From Deinococcus sp. QL22 (GTDB lineage: Bacteria; Deinococcota; Deinococci; Deinococcales; Deinococcaceae), in assembly GCF_023370075.1 (NCBI RefSeq), contig NZ_CP097149.1, positions 620,001 to 684,000 of the forward strand: a stretch of 64,000 bases of DNA, in the 5' to 3' direction. Of this stretch, positions 49,830-62,931 are shown one piece after another. The first letter of the stretch is position 1. Every line of letters begins with the position of its first letter. Position numbers and translations under genes: made by a program. Under the pieces are notes generated by a model. The model searched no databases and had not been told where the DNA came from. It worked only from the letters and a program-made list of their open reading frames with translations.

Positions 49830-49975
49830 GTCTAAGAGGCTAGGGTCTAAGGGTCTGAGAAAAGCGTGCTCAGGCTTCTGCTTTGTTCTTTGCAGGACAT
49901 GACAAGCGCAAGAGCAGAGCGGCCAGCGCCAGCGATTGCCTTTGACCTGCGCTTAGACCTTCAGACCCTCAGACG
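49830..49975. repeat. Dispersed intergenic repeat, inverted pair
   Basis: TCTAAGAGGCTAGGGTCTAA with GGGTCTGAGAAAA on the left and CTTAGACCTTCAGACCCTC on the right enclose about 90 bases with AGCGATTGCC. It fills much of the 511-base gap 49753-50263; beyond it I see nothing but AGGAG before the next gene. Confidence 0.6.
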
Positions 49976-50263
49976 AAGCACCCACAACTGTCCACCCTCC
50001 CCAAACGGGCGTTAGGCAGGTCTGGTAGGCTAGACACCTCAAGCTTTTAGACCAATCGCAGCACTCCCAAGACAGCTCAAGCGAGGGGCAGATCGGGTGA
50101 TGGAATGACGGTTCACACAGACAAATGGACGGACGCGGCGGCATGCAGCACTGGCCCCAGCTCCAGCACGCGCCTGATGAACCAGCGCCGCGCTCCCTGA
50201 CTGGGGTAGTTTGGCCGTCTGCTGTTCAGTGTGCTGCACGCCTCTCCCCTTTCAGGAGTTCCT

Positions 50264-51388
50264 ATGACCAAACTCTCCGCTATATCCAACACTGCCGCGC
50301 CCACGCCGGACGCTTTGACCGACTTTCCCCGGCACGCGCCCGCCACCGATATTCCCTTTCAGTTGCTTGCGCCCGACGGCACCGCGCCCAACCCGGACGC
50401 CCTGCCCGATCCCCAAATCCGCCTGAGCCTGTACCGCCACATGCGCCGGATTCGCCATTTCGACGAACGTGGTTGGGTGCTGTACCGCACAGGACGGCTG
50501 GGAGTATTTCCGCCGTTTAAGGGCATGGAAGGCAGTCAGGTGGGCACGGCGGCGGCCCTGACCTCTGACGATTGGCTGTTTCCGACCTACCGCGATACGG
50601 GCGCGGCCCTGACGCTGGGCCTGCCGATTGCCCGCACGCTGGCCTACTGGCGCACCAGCCCGCACGGGTGGCACATGCCCGAACACCTGAAGGTCTTGCC
50701 CTTTTACATCCCGATTGCCACGCAGTACCCGCACGCGGTGGGCGCGGCGTTGGCCGAGCAGCGCAAGGGCACCAAGAATGTGGCGATGGCCTACATCGGA
50801 GACGGGGGCAGCAGCGAGGGCGACTTTCACGAGGCGCTGAACTTTGCCGGAGCACTGAACGCGCCGTGCATCTTTATTTTGCAGAACAACGGCTGGGCCA
50901 TCAGCGTACCCACCCGCACCCAGACCCGCGCCGTCAATCTGGCCCGCCGCGCCGATGGCTACGGCATTCCCGGCGTGCGCGTGGACGGCAACGATGTCCT
51001 GGCGACGTATCAGGTGACGGCAGAAGCGGTGGCCCGCGCCCGCGCCGGACAGGGGCCGACCCTGATCGAAACCGTGACCTACCGCATTGCCGCGCACACG
51101 GTGGCCGACGACCCCACCCGCTACCGCACCGACGCCGACACCGCTGGCTGGGCCGAAAAAGACCCGATCACGCGCCTTCGGGTGCATCTGCTGGCCGAAG
51201 GAATCTTGACCGAAGACAGCGACGCCGCCCTGCTGAAAGAGATTGCCGAGGAGTTTGAGGCCGCGCTGAACGAGGCCGACACCTACCCCGAACCCGAACC
51301 CGCTGAGATTCTGGATCATGTGTTTGCCGAGCCGACCCCACAACTGGTGGCGCAGCGGGCCGAGATTCTGCGTGAGGTGGGCGAATGA
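50264..51388 (+). CDS. 2-oxoacid dehydrogenase E1 alpha subunit
   Basis: Thiamine-diphosphate E1 alpha, 374 residues, decarboxylating a 2-oxoacid in a dehydrogenase complex. Family features are [42 protein letters not shown], the ThDP/Mg site [19 protein letters not shown] and [15 protein letters not shown]. It is most like the branched-chain 2-oxoacid or pyruvate type. AGGAG precedes ATG 50264. E1 beta follows; E2 and E3 are not in the window. Confidence 0.9.
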   Translation: MTKLSAISNTAAPTPDALTDFPRHAPATDIPFQLLAPDGTAPNPDALPDPQIRLSLYRHMRRIRHFDERGWVLYRTGRLGVFPPFKGMEGSQVGTAAALTSDDWLFPTYRDTGAALTLGLPIARTLAYWRTSPHGWHMPEHLKVLPFYIPIATQYPHAVGAALAEQRKGTKNVAMAYIGDGGSSEGDFHEALNFAGALNAPCIFILQNNGWAISVPTRTQTRAVNLARRADGYGIPGVRVDGNDVLATYQVTAEAVARARAGQGPTLIETVTYRIAAHTVADDPTRYRTDADTAGWAEKDPITRLRVHLLAEGILTEDSDAALLKEIAEEFEAALNEADTYPEPEPAEILDHVFAEPTPQLVAQRAEILREVGE

Positions 51389-51506
51389 GGCGGAAGTTTA
51401 GAGGGTGGATCGTGGATTGTAAAAACAGCATCCAGAGCGTCCAATCTCTTGCCCTTCAGCCCACGATCTCCCCAATACGATCCACGTTCCAAACTGAGGT
51501 TCCCGC

Positions 51507-52517
51507 ATGACCGCTACCCAAACCCCTCCCACTGCCTCCACCACCCGCACGATGGTGGCCGCCATCAACGACGCGCTTGCCATAGCACTGGAACGCGACC
51601 CCACCACCTACCTGTTTGGCGAGGACGTGGGCGTGATGGGCGGCGTGTTCCGGGCCTCGGACGGCTTGCAGGCACGGTTCGGCACAGACCGGGTGTTCGA
51701 TACCCCGCTGGCCGAAGCGAGCATCGTGGGCATGGGCATCGGCATGGGCCTGGCGGGGCTACGGCCCATTGCTGAAATTCAGTTTGCAGGCTTCATGTAT
51801 CCGGCGCTGGATCAAATCCTGTCGCATCTGGGCCGCTACCGCCACCGCACCCGCAGCCGTTACAGCCTGCCGATGGTGATTCGTGCGCCCTACGGCGGCG
51901 GCGTGCATACTCCAGAGCAGCACGCCGACAGCCCCGAAGCGATACTGGCGCATGTGCCCGGCGTAAAAGTGGTGATTCCCAGCACGCCCACCGACGCCAA
52001 AGGGCTGCTACTGGCGGCCATAGAAGACCCTGATCCGGTGTTTTTCCTGGAAGCCATCAAGCTGTACCGCAGTAACAAAGAGAGCGTGCCAGACGGCCAT
52101 TACACGGTTCCGCTGGGCAAGGCGAGAATAGTGACGGAAGGGAGCGACGTGACGGTGGTGACCTACGGCGGCATGGTGGAAGTCAGCGTGAAGGCCGCCG
52201 AAGCCGCCCGCGCTCACGGCATCGGCGTGGAGGTGATTGACCTGCGAACGCTGGTGCCGATGGACTTGGAAACCGTACTGAATTCGGTGGCAAAAACGGG
52301 CCGCGCTGTGGTGGTCACCGAAGCGCCCCGCACCGGCGGCTTCCACTCCGAGATCAGCGCCAACATTGCTGAACACGCCATAGACAGCCTGCGCGCCCCG
52401 ATTCTGCGCGTGACTGGATACGACGCGCCTTACCCGCCGTTTACCGCCATCGAGGACGTCTACCGCCCGAACGCGGTGCGGGTGGCGCGGGCCATTCGGA
52501 CAGTGATGGGGTACTGA
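51507..52517 (+). CDS. 2-oxoacid dehydrogenase E1 beta subunit
   Basis: Partner of the preceding E1 alpha; 336 residues. Features are [27 protein letters not shown] with the ThDP-activating Glu, [33 protein letters not shown], and a transketolase C-terminal domain ([49 protein letters not shown]). The 118-base gap to E1 alpha contains an inverted repeat based on GTGGATCGT. Confidence 0.93.
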   Translation: MTATQTPPTASTTRTMVAAINDALAIALERDPTTYLFGEDVGVMGGVFRASDGLQARFGTDRVFDTPLAEASIVGMGIGMGLAGLRPIAEIQFAGFMYPALDQILSHLGRYRHRTRSRYSLPMVIRAPYGGGVHTPEQHADSPEAILAHVPGVKVVIPSTPTDAKGLLLAAIEDPDPVFFLEAIKLYRSNKESVPDGHYTVPLGKARIVTEGSDVTVVTYGGMVEVSVKAAEAARAHGIGVEVIDLRTLVPMDLETVLNSVAKTGRAVVVTEAPRTGGFHSEISANIAEHAIDSLRAPILRVTGYDAPYPPFTAIEDVYRPNAVRVARAIRTVMGY

Positions 52518-52566
52518 GGGACAGAGAAAACCCCCGAGTCTGCTCTGATCCTCAGCTGTACCAGTC

Positions 52567-52655
52567 CGCAGCCAGCCCCCTTGAGGCGAGAGCAAAAGAG
52601 CTTTGATCCCGACCTATAAGGGGGGCGTTGCGCCAGCAACCGGGGGTTCACCTTC
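52567..52655. repeat. Dispersed intergenic repeat, second GCAGCCAGCCCCC copy
   Basis: GCAGCCAGCCCCC, GAGCAAAAGAGCTTTGATCC, AGGGGGGCG and GCGCCAGCAACCGGGGG follow in the same order as at 37785-37890. Confidence 0.55.
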
Positions 52656-52714
52656 CAGGTCATCTCCACTATTCCCCACAATCCCACCCCAGCAGACCTG
52701 AAACGATAGAGAGC

Positions 52715-53761
52715 ATGAGCCTCCGCTCCCTGTCTTTCGGCTTGCTACTGGCCTGTTCCGGTTTGGCTGGGGCGGCTTCTTCCCTGCCCCGATTTGCCAG
52801 TGTGCCCAGCATCCGGCACGAATACCAACGCCTGAACAACTGCGGCCCGGTCACGGTGGGCATGGCCCTCAGTCGCTGGGGCGGCACGCTGACGCAGTAC
52901 CAGATTGCGCCCGTGCTGAAGCCCAACGGCGCAGACGTGAACGTGACGCCGCCCGAATTGGCCGCGTTTGCCCGCAAACAGGGCATGCAAACGCACTTGG
53001 CCGTCAACGGCAGCCGGGCCATGCTGAAGCGGCTGCTGGCCGCCGGATTTCCGGTCATCGTCGAAACGTGGTTTGTCACTTCAGACAGTGGCGGCATGGG
53101 CCATTACCGCATCCTGAACGGCTACGACGACACCAAGCAAAAATTTACGGCGCTGGATTCCTATCTCGGCAAACTGAGTTTCACCTACGCCCAGTTGGAC
53201 GAACTGTGGCGGGCCTTTGGGCGCACCTATCTGGTGGTATCGCCGCCGGAACGTGAGGAAGAATTGCGCGGCTTGCTGGGGTTCCGGGCTGATCCGGTAT
53301 TGGCAAAACGGGAAGCTTTGCGGGTGGCGGTGGCCGAAGCGGATCGCAAAAACGACGCCATTGCCTGGCTGAACGTGGGCAATGCGCGGTTGGCGTTGGG
53401 AGATTCCAGAGGAGCAACCCGCGCCTACGATCAGGCCTTTTCCAGCCGCGCAGACGCTGCGCTTGACCCCACCCGGCCTGCCCGCACGGTAGGGGGACTG
53501 CCCTGGCGCACGCTCTGGTATTCCTTCGGGCCGCTGGAAGCCTACACCCGCACGGGCCGCACCGCCGATGTGTTGCGCCTGACCAACGCCGTGCTGCAAG
53601 ACGCCCCCGCCCACGAAGAAGCCCTGTACTGGCGGGGCCGCGCCCTGGCCGCACAGGGTCAGAGCGCCAAAGCAAAAGCCGCTTACCGTGAAGCGCTGAG
53701 AGTCCGGCCTACATTTGCGGCGGCGCGGGTGGCGTTGACAGGATTGGCTGCCGGAACGTAA
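52715..53761 (+). CDS. Exported C39-like peptidase with TPR tail
   Basis: 348 residues: signal peptide (SFGLLLACSGLAGAAS), a papain-like C39 domain with Cys in RLNNCGPVTVGMALSRWGG and His in GGMGHYRILNGYDD, then TPR-like repeats (AIAWLNVGNARLALGDSRGA, ALYWRGRALAAQGQSAKAKAAYREALRVRP). There is no ABC-transporter part. It probably works in the periplasm; the substrate is unknown. ATG 52715 is chosen because it gives the signal peptide. Confidence 0.85.
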   Translation: MSLRSLSFGLLLACSGLAGAASSLPRFASVPSIRHEYQRLNNCGPVTVGMALSRWGGTLTQYQIAPVLKPNGADVNVTPPELAAFARKQGMQTHLAVNGSRAMLKRLLAAGFPVIVETWFVTSDSGGMGHYRILNGYDDTKQKFTALDSYLGKLSFTYAQLDELWRAFGRTYLVVSPPEREEELRGLLGFRADPVLAKREALRVAVAEADRKNDAIAWLNVGNARLALGDSRGATRAYDQAFSSRADAALDPTRPARTVGGLPWRTLWYSFGPLEAYTRTGRTADVLRLTNAVLQDAPAHEEALYWRGRALAAQGQSAKAKAAYREALRVRPTFAAARVALTGLAAGT

Positions 53762-53842
53762 ATCGTAGAATGTGGCTCATAGAGTGTGAAGAGTGTTCTG
53801 GCCGTTGCCACTTTTTACGATCCACACTCCAAACAGCAGCTA

Positions 53843-53884
53843 AAAGAACGCCGCCCCGACTATGTAAGCCGGGGCGGTTCTTTG
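53843..53884. terminator. Bidirectional terminator between C39 peptidase and yidC
   Basis: AAAGAACGCCGCCCCG and CGGGGCGGTTCTTT form a long stem with A-rich and T-rich sides, so it can serve both convergent genes. Confidence 0.85.
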
Positions 53885-53894
53885 TAGGACTTTC

Positions 53895-55529
53895 TTACTT
53901 CTTGGGCGCGTCTATCGTTTTGGCGACTTTGGCCGGACGCAGAGGCGTTTTCTGTACCACCGTCGTACCGATGCTGGCGGTTTCCTTCTCCACTTGCTTG
54001 TTGATCAGGATTTGCTGCCCAATACCGATCAGGGTGCTGAAAATGATGTAGATGGTCACGCCTGCCGGGAAGGTCAGGGCGAAGTACAGGAAGATCAGGT
54101 AGATGAAGGCCTGTTGGCGGAACATCGCTGGGTTCTTGCGGGTCATCACGTACAACTGGCCGATGTTCACGATCAGGTAGATCAGGGCCAGGATGTACAA
54201 CGGGTCGGGAATGGCAAGGTCGGGCAGCCAGAGAAAGCCACTGTCGAACTCGAAGTTACGAATGGTAGACCATAGCGCGATGAGGACAGGGAAAGGCACG
54301 AAGGTGCTAAAGCAGCCCGCCGGATTGAAGTTGTAATCGCGGTAGACCTGCTGCATTTCGGCCTGCATGGCCCGCTGCGAATCGGGGTCTTTGCGGTCTT
54401 TGTACTTGTCCTGCACTTCCTTGATCTTGGGTTGCATGACCTGCATCCGGGCGGTGGTACGGCCCTGAGCCTGCATCAGCGGCCACATGACAAGGCGCAG
54501 CAGCACGGTCAGCAGGATCAGCACGAGGCCCCAGTTGCCAATTACTTTGTACATGGCTTCCATCAACTTGACGATGTACAGGCTGATCTGACCGAAAATG
54601 TTGGGGGCAAACAGGCCGGGCAGGGTGGTGTAGCCGCTCTGGTACAGGTGAATCAGTTCGTTGCGGCCACCAAAGACTTCTACGGTGCTGGCGGCAGGCA
54701 AGGTGACACTCAGGAGCGACTGTGCGCCGCCGGTGAGGGTCGCGTCGGCGTTGGTTCCGGCCTGCGGGCGCACGATCAGGGCGTGGGCGTTCTGGCCGGG
54801 GCCGAAGGTGCCGCCCACTTCCTGAATCGCGGCGTATTGAATGTTCTGAACGGTGGTGGTGCCGCTGCCCTGCACGCTGGCAGGCTGGCCCCCCACAGGA
54901 ACCGCCTGTACGCGGGGATTGGCCGCTTTGGCGAGGCCGGGAAACAGCATCGTGACGCGCTCAGGGCCGCCTGTCACGGTGGTTTTCACGTCTACCTTGA
55001 AGGAGCGGGGCCGCAGCGTCACCGTTTTGGTCACGGTTGCGCCGCCCTGCGTGTAGCGGAACACGGCGTCCTGACGGTTTTGCGGCAAGCTCTGCGTCAG
55101 TTGCGGCGCGGTGGCCTCGGCGGGTTGGGCTGGGTCGAGTGGCCCACCCCGGAGCGCAAACGCGCGGCGATCTGCGGGAAAAGCGGCAGCGCCCTCTACC
55201 TGGACACTGGGTTGCCCCACCAGATTCATAATGCTTTTTTGCGCTTTCAGGGCCGTGAAATCATACTTGCCGGTGCCGTCTTTCTTGATAAACGGCGTGC
55301 CTGCGTACAACTTGACGTACCAGCCGATCACTTCGCCCCGGTCATTGAAGACCACGTCTTGAAGGTTGCTGGTGGCAATGAATTCGTCGCCGGGAAGACC
55401 GTCAAAATCGGCCTTGATCCATTCGGGCTTGATCGCGTTGTTGAAGGAGGGAAGCGGGCCAGTGGTACCGCATCCGGTCAGGAGCAGCAAACCTACGGCA
55501 GTCAGCGGAAGCAGATGTTTTGGTTTCAT
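53895..55529 (-). CDS. yidC: Membrane protein insertase YidC
   Basis: 544 residues. The N-terminus has a lipobox-like [12 protein letters not shown] large extracytoplasmic beta domain of the Gram-negative P1 kind follows ([42 protein letters not shown]), then the insertase core: [58 protein letters not shown] and [32 protein letters not shown]. The hydrophilic-groove Arg lies in [12 protein letters not shown]. It is co-translated with yidD through an ATGA overlap. Confidence 0.95.
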   Translation of the reverse strand: MKPKHLLPLTAVGLLLLTGCGTTGPLPSFNNAIKPEWIKADFDGLPGDEFIATSNLQDVVFNDRGEVIGWYVKLYAGTPFIKKDGTGKYDFTALKAQKSIMNLVGQPSVQVEGAAAFPADRRAFALRGGPLDPAQPAEATAPQLTQSLPQNRQDAVFRYTQGGATVTKTVTLRPRSFKVDVKTTVTGGPERVTMLFPGLAKAANPRVQAVPVGGQPASVQGSGTTTVQNIQYAAIQEVGGTFGPGQNAHALIVRPQAGTNADATLTGGAQSLLSVTLPAASTVEVFGGRNELIHLYQSGYTTLPGLFAPNIFGQISLYIVKLMEAMYKVIGNWGLVLILLTVLLRLVMWPLMQAQGRTTARMQVMQPKIKEVQDKYKDRKDPDSQRAMQAEMQQVYRDYNFNPAGCFSTFVPFPVLIALWSTIRNFEFDSGFLWLPDLAIPDPLYILALIYLIVNIGQLYVMTRKNPAMFRQQAFIYLIFLYFALTFPAGVTIYIIFSTLIGIGQQILINKQVEKETASIGTTVVQKTPLRPAKVAKTIDAPKK

Positions 55530-55879
55530 GGTTTGGGTTTTCCAGCGGTGGGATGGGCCGGGTCAGCCGCAGGGGTGCGGGCCGCCGAGCCGAGATGGGC
55601 CGGGGACGAACTGGGCACCGGGTCAAAACCGCCCGGCACAAATGGATTGCAGCGCATGACCCGCCACGCGGCCAGCCACCCGCCCCGCACGGCCCCGAAG
55701 CGTTCTATCGCCTCTAGAGCGTACTGCGAACAGGTCGGTACAAAACGGCAAGTGGGCACGGGCTTCAGTGGCGAGAGCTTGCGCTGATAGCCGCGCACCA
55801 CGCGCACCATGCCCCGCGCCGCCAGCCCCGAAGATGGAGCGCGGACAGCGGGAGCAGGAGTCGGCACAGTCTGCTTCAT
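55526..55879 (-). CDS. yidD: Membrane protein insertion efficiency factor YidD
   Basis: 117 residues. The conserved core [65 protein letters not shown] is complete in outline, with the Cys residues of family members. Extensions on both sides are Pro/Ala-rich. It overlaps yidC at its end and rnpA at its start, both by 4 bases. Confidence 0.93.
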   Translation of the reverse strand: MKQTVPTPAPAVRAPSSGLAARGMVRVVRGYQRKLSPLKPVPTCRFVPTCSQYALEAIERFGAVRGGWLAAWRVMRCNPFVPGGFDPVPSSSPAHLGSAARTPAADPAHPTAGKPKP

Positions 55880-56358
55880 TCGGAGGGTTCGCCCTGAGCC
55901 GGCACTGGGAGAGGTGACACAGGTTCAGATACGGCTCTGGGGCGGCCAGAGTTCCCGCCCTTTGGCCCGCCCGCACCTTTTTTGACCCGGCCCGGTGCTT
56001 TGGCGAGCGCCCGCATCAGGGCCGCCTGAAGCGCCGGAAACGTGGCCGTGAGGACGCCGGGATTGGGCAACAAAATAGCCCGGCAAGGCGGCAAGCCGTC
56101 CGGCAGGGTTCGCAGCGCCTCGCGCATCCGGCGGCGGGCACGGTTGCGGTCTACAGCGCGTTTCAGGGTTTTTTTGGAAATAACGACGCCGATGATGGCG
56201 CGGGGTTGCCACGTTTCGCCGTATCGCGGGCGGTAATCGGTGAGGCGCAGCGTAAACAGCGGATCGCGCACTGCCACACCCTGCTGACGCACCTTGCGAA
56301 ATTCGCGGTCACCACGCAAAGAATCCAGCGCCACTGGGCGGCGGGGCCGCTCCTGCAT
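55876..56358 (-). CDS. rnpA: Ribonuclease P protein component
   Basis: 160 residues from ATG 56358. RnpA features are [55 protein letters not shown] (the RNR motif) and a basic, Gly/Pro-rich tail. There is no good ribosome site at 56358. The same frame is open upstream to a GTG at 56604 and fully contains rpmH in another frame, so a longer form with an N-terminal extension, as known in Thermus, cannot be excluded. Confidence 0.88.
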   Translation of the reverse strand: MQERPRRPVALDSLRGDREFRKVRQQGVAVRDPLFTLRLTDYRPRYGETWQPRAIIGVVISKKTLKRAVDRNRARRRMREALRTLPDGLPPCRAILLPNPGVLTATFPALQAALMRALAKAPGRVKKGAGGPKGGNSGRPRAVSEPVSPLPVPAQGEPSE

Positions 56359-56411
56359 GGCGCTGGACTGATCGGGCGTGACGATAGACGCTTCCTGCCT
56401 TGGGGAGGCGC

Positions 56412-56555
56412 TTACTCGTCGGCGACGGTGAGTTGCTGACGGCCCTTCGCACGGCGGCGTGCAAGGATGTTGCGGCCAGCTTTGGTCTTCATGCGGGCGC
56501 GGAAGCCGTGGGTTTTGGCCCGTTTGCGGACATTGGGTTGGTAGGTACGCTTCAT
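56412..56555 (-). CDS. rpmH: Large ribosomal subunit protein bL34
   Basis: 47 residues starting [22 protein letters not shown], the universal bL34 sequence. AAGGAG lies 7 bases before ATG 56555, which decides the start although the frame is open to 56594. It is nested within an uninterrupted frame leading into rnpA. It is first of the rpmH-rnpA-yidD-yidC run. The 300-base region upstream contains no other gene. Confidence 0.97.
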   Translation of the reverse strand: MKRTYQPNVRKRAKTHGFRARMKTKAGRNILARRRAKGRQQLTVADE

Positions 56556-56899
56556 GTGCTCTCTCCTTCGTTCGCGGCGGACGGGAGGATTCACGCCCCC
56601 GCACCGCTGCTGGCTGTCCCGCTGGGTTCCGGCAATCTGCTGTTACGCGACTGCCTTCCGCCTGCGGCCCTGCCTAGGCCTGTTCGGCCCGCGATCTTGC
56701 GCCCCCTTTAGAGGGCAAACTCTGGAAGTGTAGCACGGGGGGCGGCAGGCAGAAAAGGGGGACAGGCAGACAATGGGGAAACCACGACAGAGCAGGGCTC
56801 GATAGGCTTAAAGGGTGAAGTTGCGGCCTGTGAGACACAGGTAAAACACAGGAAAGTTAGAACACAGGAAAGCTTTCAGAGGCTCTCTTTCCCAACCCC

Positions 56900-57523
56900 C
56901 TACCGCCGCAGCCACCCCGCCGCCCAGCGCGTTACCACCGGCATCACCAAATAAGTCATGGCAGGAACCACCAACACCATTTGTGGAAGGGCACGCAGCG
57001 GCGCGGGCCAATGGCCGATGGCAGGAGCCAGCAAGAGGCCGAGGCTCACGCTGACCGGATAGAGGGCGGCCAACGTCAGCAGCGCCATTTTCCAGCGGGG
57101 CGGCTGGCGCAAATTGGGCGCGGCGGGCGGCGTGAACCAGAACTCCAGGCCGGGCTGTTTTTCAAAGCTGACCTGACCGTCTACCAGGGCATTCACACGG
57201 GTCAGCCACTCGGCACGTTCGGGCGAGAGTTCCCAATCGGCGGCGCTGTTGACCGTATCGAAGCGGGCGATCAGGGTATATTCGCGCTCGCCGGGGGGCG
57301 GCCTGATAATGCCAGTCCCCCGGTGTCCCGGCACCCGCGCCAGCAGCGCTCCACCTTCGGTCAGCAGCGTTTCGTATTCGGCCTCGTGGCCTGGCAAAAT
57401 GCGGCGGCGCACCACCAGACTCACGGGGTCGGAGGGAGCCATGTCGCGCAGGGTCAGGCGGGCAGAGTCGGGGGCGGCGTTGTCCGGCGAGGCAGGGGCA
57501 GAGACAGGGGCAGGGTCGGTCAT
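56900..57523 (-). CDS. ABM-domain protein with C-terminal membrane helices
   Basis: 207 residues from ATG 57523, overlapping the EamA stop. The N-terminal part is an antibiotic-biosynthesis-monooxygenase-like dimeric fold (SLVVRRRILPGHEAEYETLLTEGGALLARVPGHRGTGII in outline, then EYTLIARFDTVNSAADW). Two helices follow (MALLTLAALYPVSVSLGLLLAP, ALPQMVLVVPAMTYLVMPVV). This soluble-plus-membrane layout occurs in many bacterial ABM proteins. No enzyme activity can be assigned. Confidence 0.75.
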   Translation of the reverse strand: MTDPAPVSAPASPDNAAPDSARLTLRDMAPSDPVSLVVRRRILPGHEAEYETLLTEGGALLARVPGHRGTGIIRPPPGEREYTLIARFDTVNSAADWELSPERAEWLTRVNALVDGQVSFEKQPGLEFWFTPPAAPNLRQPPRWKMALLTLAALYPVSVSLGLLLAPAIGHWPAPLRALPQMVLVVPAMTYLVMPVVTRWAAGWLRR

Positions 57524-58434
57524 GCAGGGGTCACCTCTGGCAGCTTCTTGGGCCATGCCACCAGCATCACGCCCATCAGAATCACGCCCAGTGCCACCCA
57601 GCCCAGCGCCCCCAATGTTTCCCCGCCCAGGCCCACGCCCAGCAGCACGGCCACCACCGGATTCACGTAGGCGTAACTGGTCGCCAGTGCGGGCCGCGTG
57701 TGGGCCACCAAGTACATGTAAGCGCTGTAGGCCACCAGGCTTCCAAACACCGTCAGGTACGCCAGTGCCCACAGGCTGGCCGAGGTTGGCGTCCCCCATT
57801 TCTCGCCCATAAGCAGGCTGAATCCGAAGAGCAGCACCCCGCCTGTGACCATTTCGGCGGCGCTGCCCATCAGGCCAGAAGGCAGCGGCAGATGGCGCGA
57901 CCACTGGCTGCCAAACGTCCAGCACAGCGGGGCCAGGATCAGCAGCAGGGCGGCCAGCGGCGTAGCCTGCAATTCGCCCACGTTCAGCAGCGCAATGCCC
58001 AGCAGACCCACGCCGATGCCCAGCCATTCTCGCCCGCCCGTGCGCTCGCCCCACAGCCGCGCGAACAGGGCCGCGAACAGGGGCGAAACGGCAATGACCA
58101 TCGCCGCTACGCTGGAACTGGCGTCGCGTTCGGCCAGCGTAACGAGGCCTGTGCCGCCGCCCAGAAGCAATAAGCCCACGATGGCACTGGCTCCCCACTG
58201 GCGCGCCGTGGGCATGGGCGCACCCCGCCAGCGCAGGAAGGCAAACAGAATTACGCCCGCCACCAAAAACCGGATGCCCAACATGCCCAGCGGGGGCAGG
58301 CTGCCAATGGCGATTTTGATGCCAAAGTAAGTGCTGCCCCACACCACGTACACGATGCCCAGCGCCAACAGCACGGCAGGAGTCAGGCGGGCGGCGGGGG
58401 CGGAAGCAGCGGCAGAAGACACGCGGGAAAGCAT
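57520..58434 (-). CDS. EamA/DMT-family transporter
   Basis: 304 residues with ten helices in two EamA repeats. The first begins LGIVYVVWGSTYFGIKIAI and the second near APLCWTFGSQWSRHLP. GIRFLVAGVILF and SYAYVNPVVAVLLGVGLGGETL are typical of YedA/RhaT-type members, which export amino acids or metabolites. The substrate is not known. It is co-translated with the ABM-domain gene. Confidence 0.88.
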   Translation of the reverse strand: MLSRVSSAAASAPAARLTPAVLLALGIVYVVWGSTYFGIKIAIGSLPPLGMLGIRFLVAGVILFAFLRWRGAPMPTARQWGASAIVGLLLLGGGTGLVTLAERDASSSVAAMVIAVSPLFAALFARLWGERTGGREWLGIGVGLLGIALLNVGELQATPLAALLLILAPLCWTFGSQWSRHLPLPSGLMGSAAEMVTGGVLLFGFSLLMGEKWGTPTSASLWALAYLTVFGSLVAYSAYMYLVAHTRPALATSYAYVNPVVAVLLGVGLGGETLGALGWVALGVILMGVMLVAWPKKLPEVTPA

Positions 58435-58497
58435 ACGCCTGCGCGGGGGCGGGGGTCTCAGGATGTGAGACGCTGGGGTTTCAGGTGGTGTGGCAGC

Positions 58498-58630
58498 GTT
58501 CTAAGGGTCTAGGGTCGAAGGGTCTAAGAAAAGGCGATCGCTGACGCTCACCATCCCTGTCACACGAACATAGAGGGCAACACCCACCCAAAACTGCCAT
58601 ACATCTGCACCTTAGACCCTTAGACTTCCC
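58498..58630. repeat. Dispersed intergenic repeat, inverted pair
   Basis: TCTAAGGGTCTAGGG and AGGGTCTAAGAAAAGGCGATCG on the left and CACCTTAGACCCTTAGACTT on the right enclose about 75 bases. It is the clearest inverted pair of the family and fills most of the EamA-hisD gap. Confidence 0.65.
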
Positions 58631-58635
58631 CACCT

Positions 58636-59958
<1,323 letters not shown>

Positions 59959-59972
59959 GGTTGCTCCTGCGG

Positions 59973-60165
59973 AGGTCTAAGGGTCGAGGGTCTAAGGGCA
60001 AAAGCGGGAGCGTGGGGGTGGAACGTGGGCAGGGCTAGGGACTGGCACAGCCGAGCAAAAGACAGGATCAATGAGCAACGCGAATGCTCTCGCACACCAC
60101 CCGAAACCCTACCGCCCCAGCACCTTAGACACTAGACCTTTAGACCCTCGTCCCTTAGACGCTCC
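59973..60165. repeat. Dispersed intergenic repeat, inverted pair
   Basis: GGTCTAAGGGTCGAGGGTCT on the left and CACCTTAGACACTAGACCTT with TTTAGACCCTCGTCCCTTAG on the right occupy the whole gap between hisD and the next gene. Confidence 0.6.
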
Positions 60166-60805
60166 TACCCCGCCCGCCGCCGTCTGCGTTCGGGCTGAGC
60201 TTGCCGCCTCGCCTGAGGCAGATTGGCTTCTACCGGGCCAAAATCGGTGGGCTGAATCAGGCGCAGCAGGCGGTGGGGCGCGTCCTGCTCCACGTACACG
60301 TAAGCGTGGCCGGGGCGCAGCAGATACACGTGCGTGGGCGTGCCGTTCACGTCGCCGCCCTGAGCCGGGTGAAGAGTCTGCACATGCACCCGGCCCCCGG
60401 TCAGGCGTTGAGGCGGCACATCCTGCCCGTGTTGGCCGCGCAGCCACAGCAACAGACTTACGGGGTCATGATGATCGCCCAGCAGAGGCGTGGTTACTTC
60501 GTCTTTGCCTTGCCGCAGCGTCAGCACGCCGTTTTTGCGGTCAAAGGTAGTCTCGAAACTGGGTTTGCCGCGTCCGTCGCCCTCGCTGTAGCTGTGGCTG
60601 GCAAAGGTGCGGGCGTGCATCCGGCTGCTCTGCACGCGCCGCACTTCGGGCAGCACGCCGCCAAAGTTGGTTTCCACGCGGGCAATCAGGGCGCTGCGTT
60701 CGGGGTGAACCGTCCACGTCTGCTCTCCAGCATAGCGCCCGCCCAACGTCAGGGTCAGCGCAAAGGATTCAGCCCCGATCTGGAAAGATTCTTGGCCCGG
60801 ATCGT

Positions 60806-60824
<19 letters not shown>
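60165..60824 (-). CDS. DUF3108-like protein of unknown function
   Basis: 219 residues. It begins at TTG 60824 inside the deoB 3' end (19-base overlap) and is probably translationally coupled to it. Beta-rich: [80 protein letters not shown] resembles the mid-region of DUF3108 proteins. There is no signal peptide with this start, and the tail is Arg-rich. Function not known. Confidence 0.6.
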
Positions 60825-61984
<1,160 letters not shown>

Positions 61985-62091
61985 GGGGGCAGTGTACCGG
62001 GAAGCGGTGTGAATGGTGGGCCGCAAACAGTCAGAACAGCCAAACTCGCCTCTGCTCCTGATCCTCCTCATCGTCATCCCTCTCACGGGCG

Positions 62092-62919
62092 GTGCGGAAG
62101 GCGCGTGGTACGCTTCCAGACGTGACGCTGCCCGCATCTTTCCCCCCCGCCGTGCCTGACGCCGCCCCTGCCAATCCTTTCGCTGGATTGGGACGGCCCG
62201 AGTTGGTGGCTTCGGGGTTGTCCAAAAGTTATGGACGGCGGGCGGTGGTGCGGGGCGTGGATTTCCGGGTGCGGCCCGGCGAAATCGTGGCACTGTTTGG
62301 CCCCAACGGAGCGGGTAAGACCACCACGTTCTATATGCTGGTGGGCTTTATTCGGCCCGGCGGCGGCAGCATCACCCTCGGAGAACGTGACGTGACGCGC
62401 CTGCCTATGCACGAGCGGGCGCGGTTGGGCCTCGGCTATCTGCCGCAGGAACCCAGTGCCTTTCGCAAGCTGACGGCCCGCGATAATTTATTGGCCATCC
62501 TGGAATATGGCCCGCTGCCCCGCGCCGAGCAGGAAGCCCGCGCCGACTCGCTGCTGGCCGAATTTGGCCTGACACACTTGGCAGGCAGCTTCGCTTACCA
62601 GCTTTCGGGCGGCGAGCGGCGGCGGCTAGAACTGGCCCGTGCCCTCACCACCGACCCCGATTACCTGCTGCTGGACGAACCCTTTACGGGCGTAGATCCC
62701 AAAAGCATCCGCGAGATTCAGCGCCTGATTCGGGAACTGCGTGACCGCCGGGGCATCGGCGTGTTCATTACTGACCACAACGTGCGCGAAACCATTGCCC
62801 TGACCGACCGGGTGTACCTGATGTTCGATGGTGAAGTGAAGTTCGAAGGCACGCCGCAGGAATTCGCGCAAGACGAAGACGCCCGCCGCCACTACCTCGG
62901 CGACGATTTCGAGCTGTAA
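62092..62919 (+). CDS. lptB: LptB-like ABC transporter ATPase
   Basis: 275 residues from GTG 62092 (GTG 62122 is also possible). ABC motifs: Walker [14 protein letters not shown]-loop YLPQEPSAF, signature [15 protein letters not shown], Walker [14 protein letters not shown] and H-loop FITDHN. The pattern [31 protein letters not shown] in outline is typical of LptB, which powers lipopolysaccharide or lipid transport together with LptF/G-type permeases. The permease is not in the window. An N-terminal extension of about 35 residues is unusual. Confidence 0.85.
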   Translation: MRKARGTLPDVTLPASFPPAVPDAAPANPFAGLGRPELVASGLSKSYGRRAVVRGVDFRVRPGEIVALFGPNGAGKTTTFYMLVGFIRPGGGSITLGERDVTRLPMHERARLGLGYLPQEPSAFRKLTARDNLLAILEYGPLPRAEQEARADSLLAEFGLTHLAGSFAYQLSGGERRRLELARALTTDPDYLLLDEPFTGVDPKSIREIQRLIRELRDRRGIGVFITDHNVRETIALTDRVYLMFDGEVKFEGTPQEFAQDEDARRHYLGDDFEL

Positions 62920-62931
62920 CCGGAGACTGCG

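Noticed and set aside
49830..49975. CRISPR-like repeats
   Set aside because: Repeat words are short, degenerate and partly inverted, with no equal spacers and no cas genes in the window.
56604..56900. Replication origin near rpmH
   Set aside because: No DnaA boxes (TTATCCACA) and no dnaA or dnaN gene seen.
56900..58342. 480-codon minus-strand frame reading through the EamA gene into the ABM-domain gene
   Set aside because: Only its last part (from ATG 57523) is real; the first part is out of frame with the EamA protein and is Arg/Gly-rich noise.
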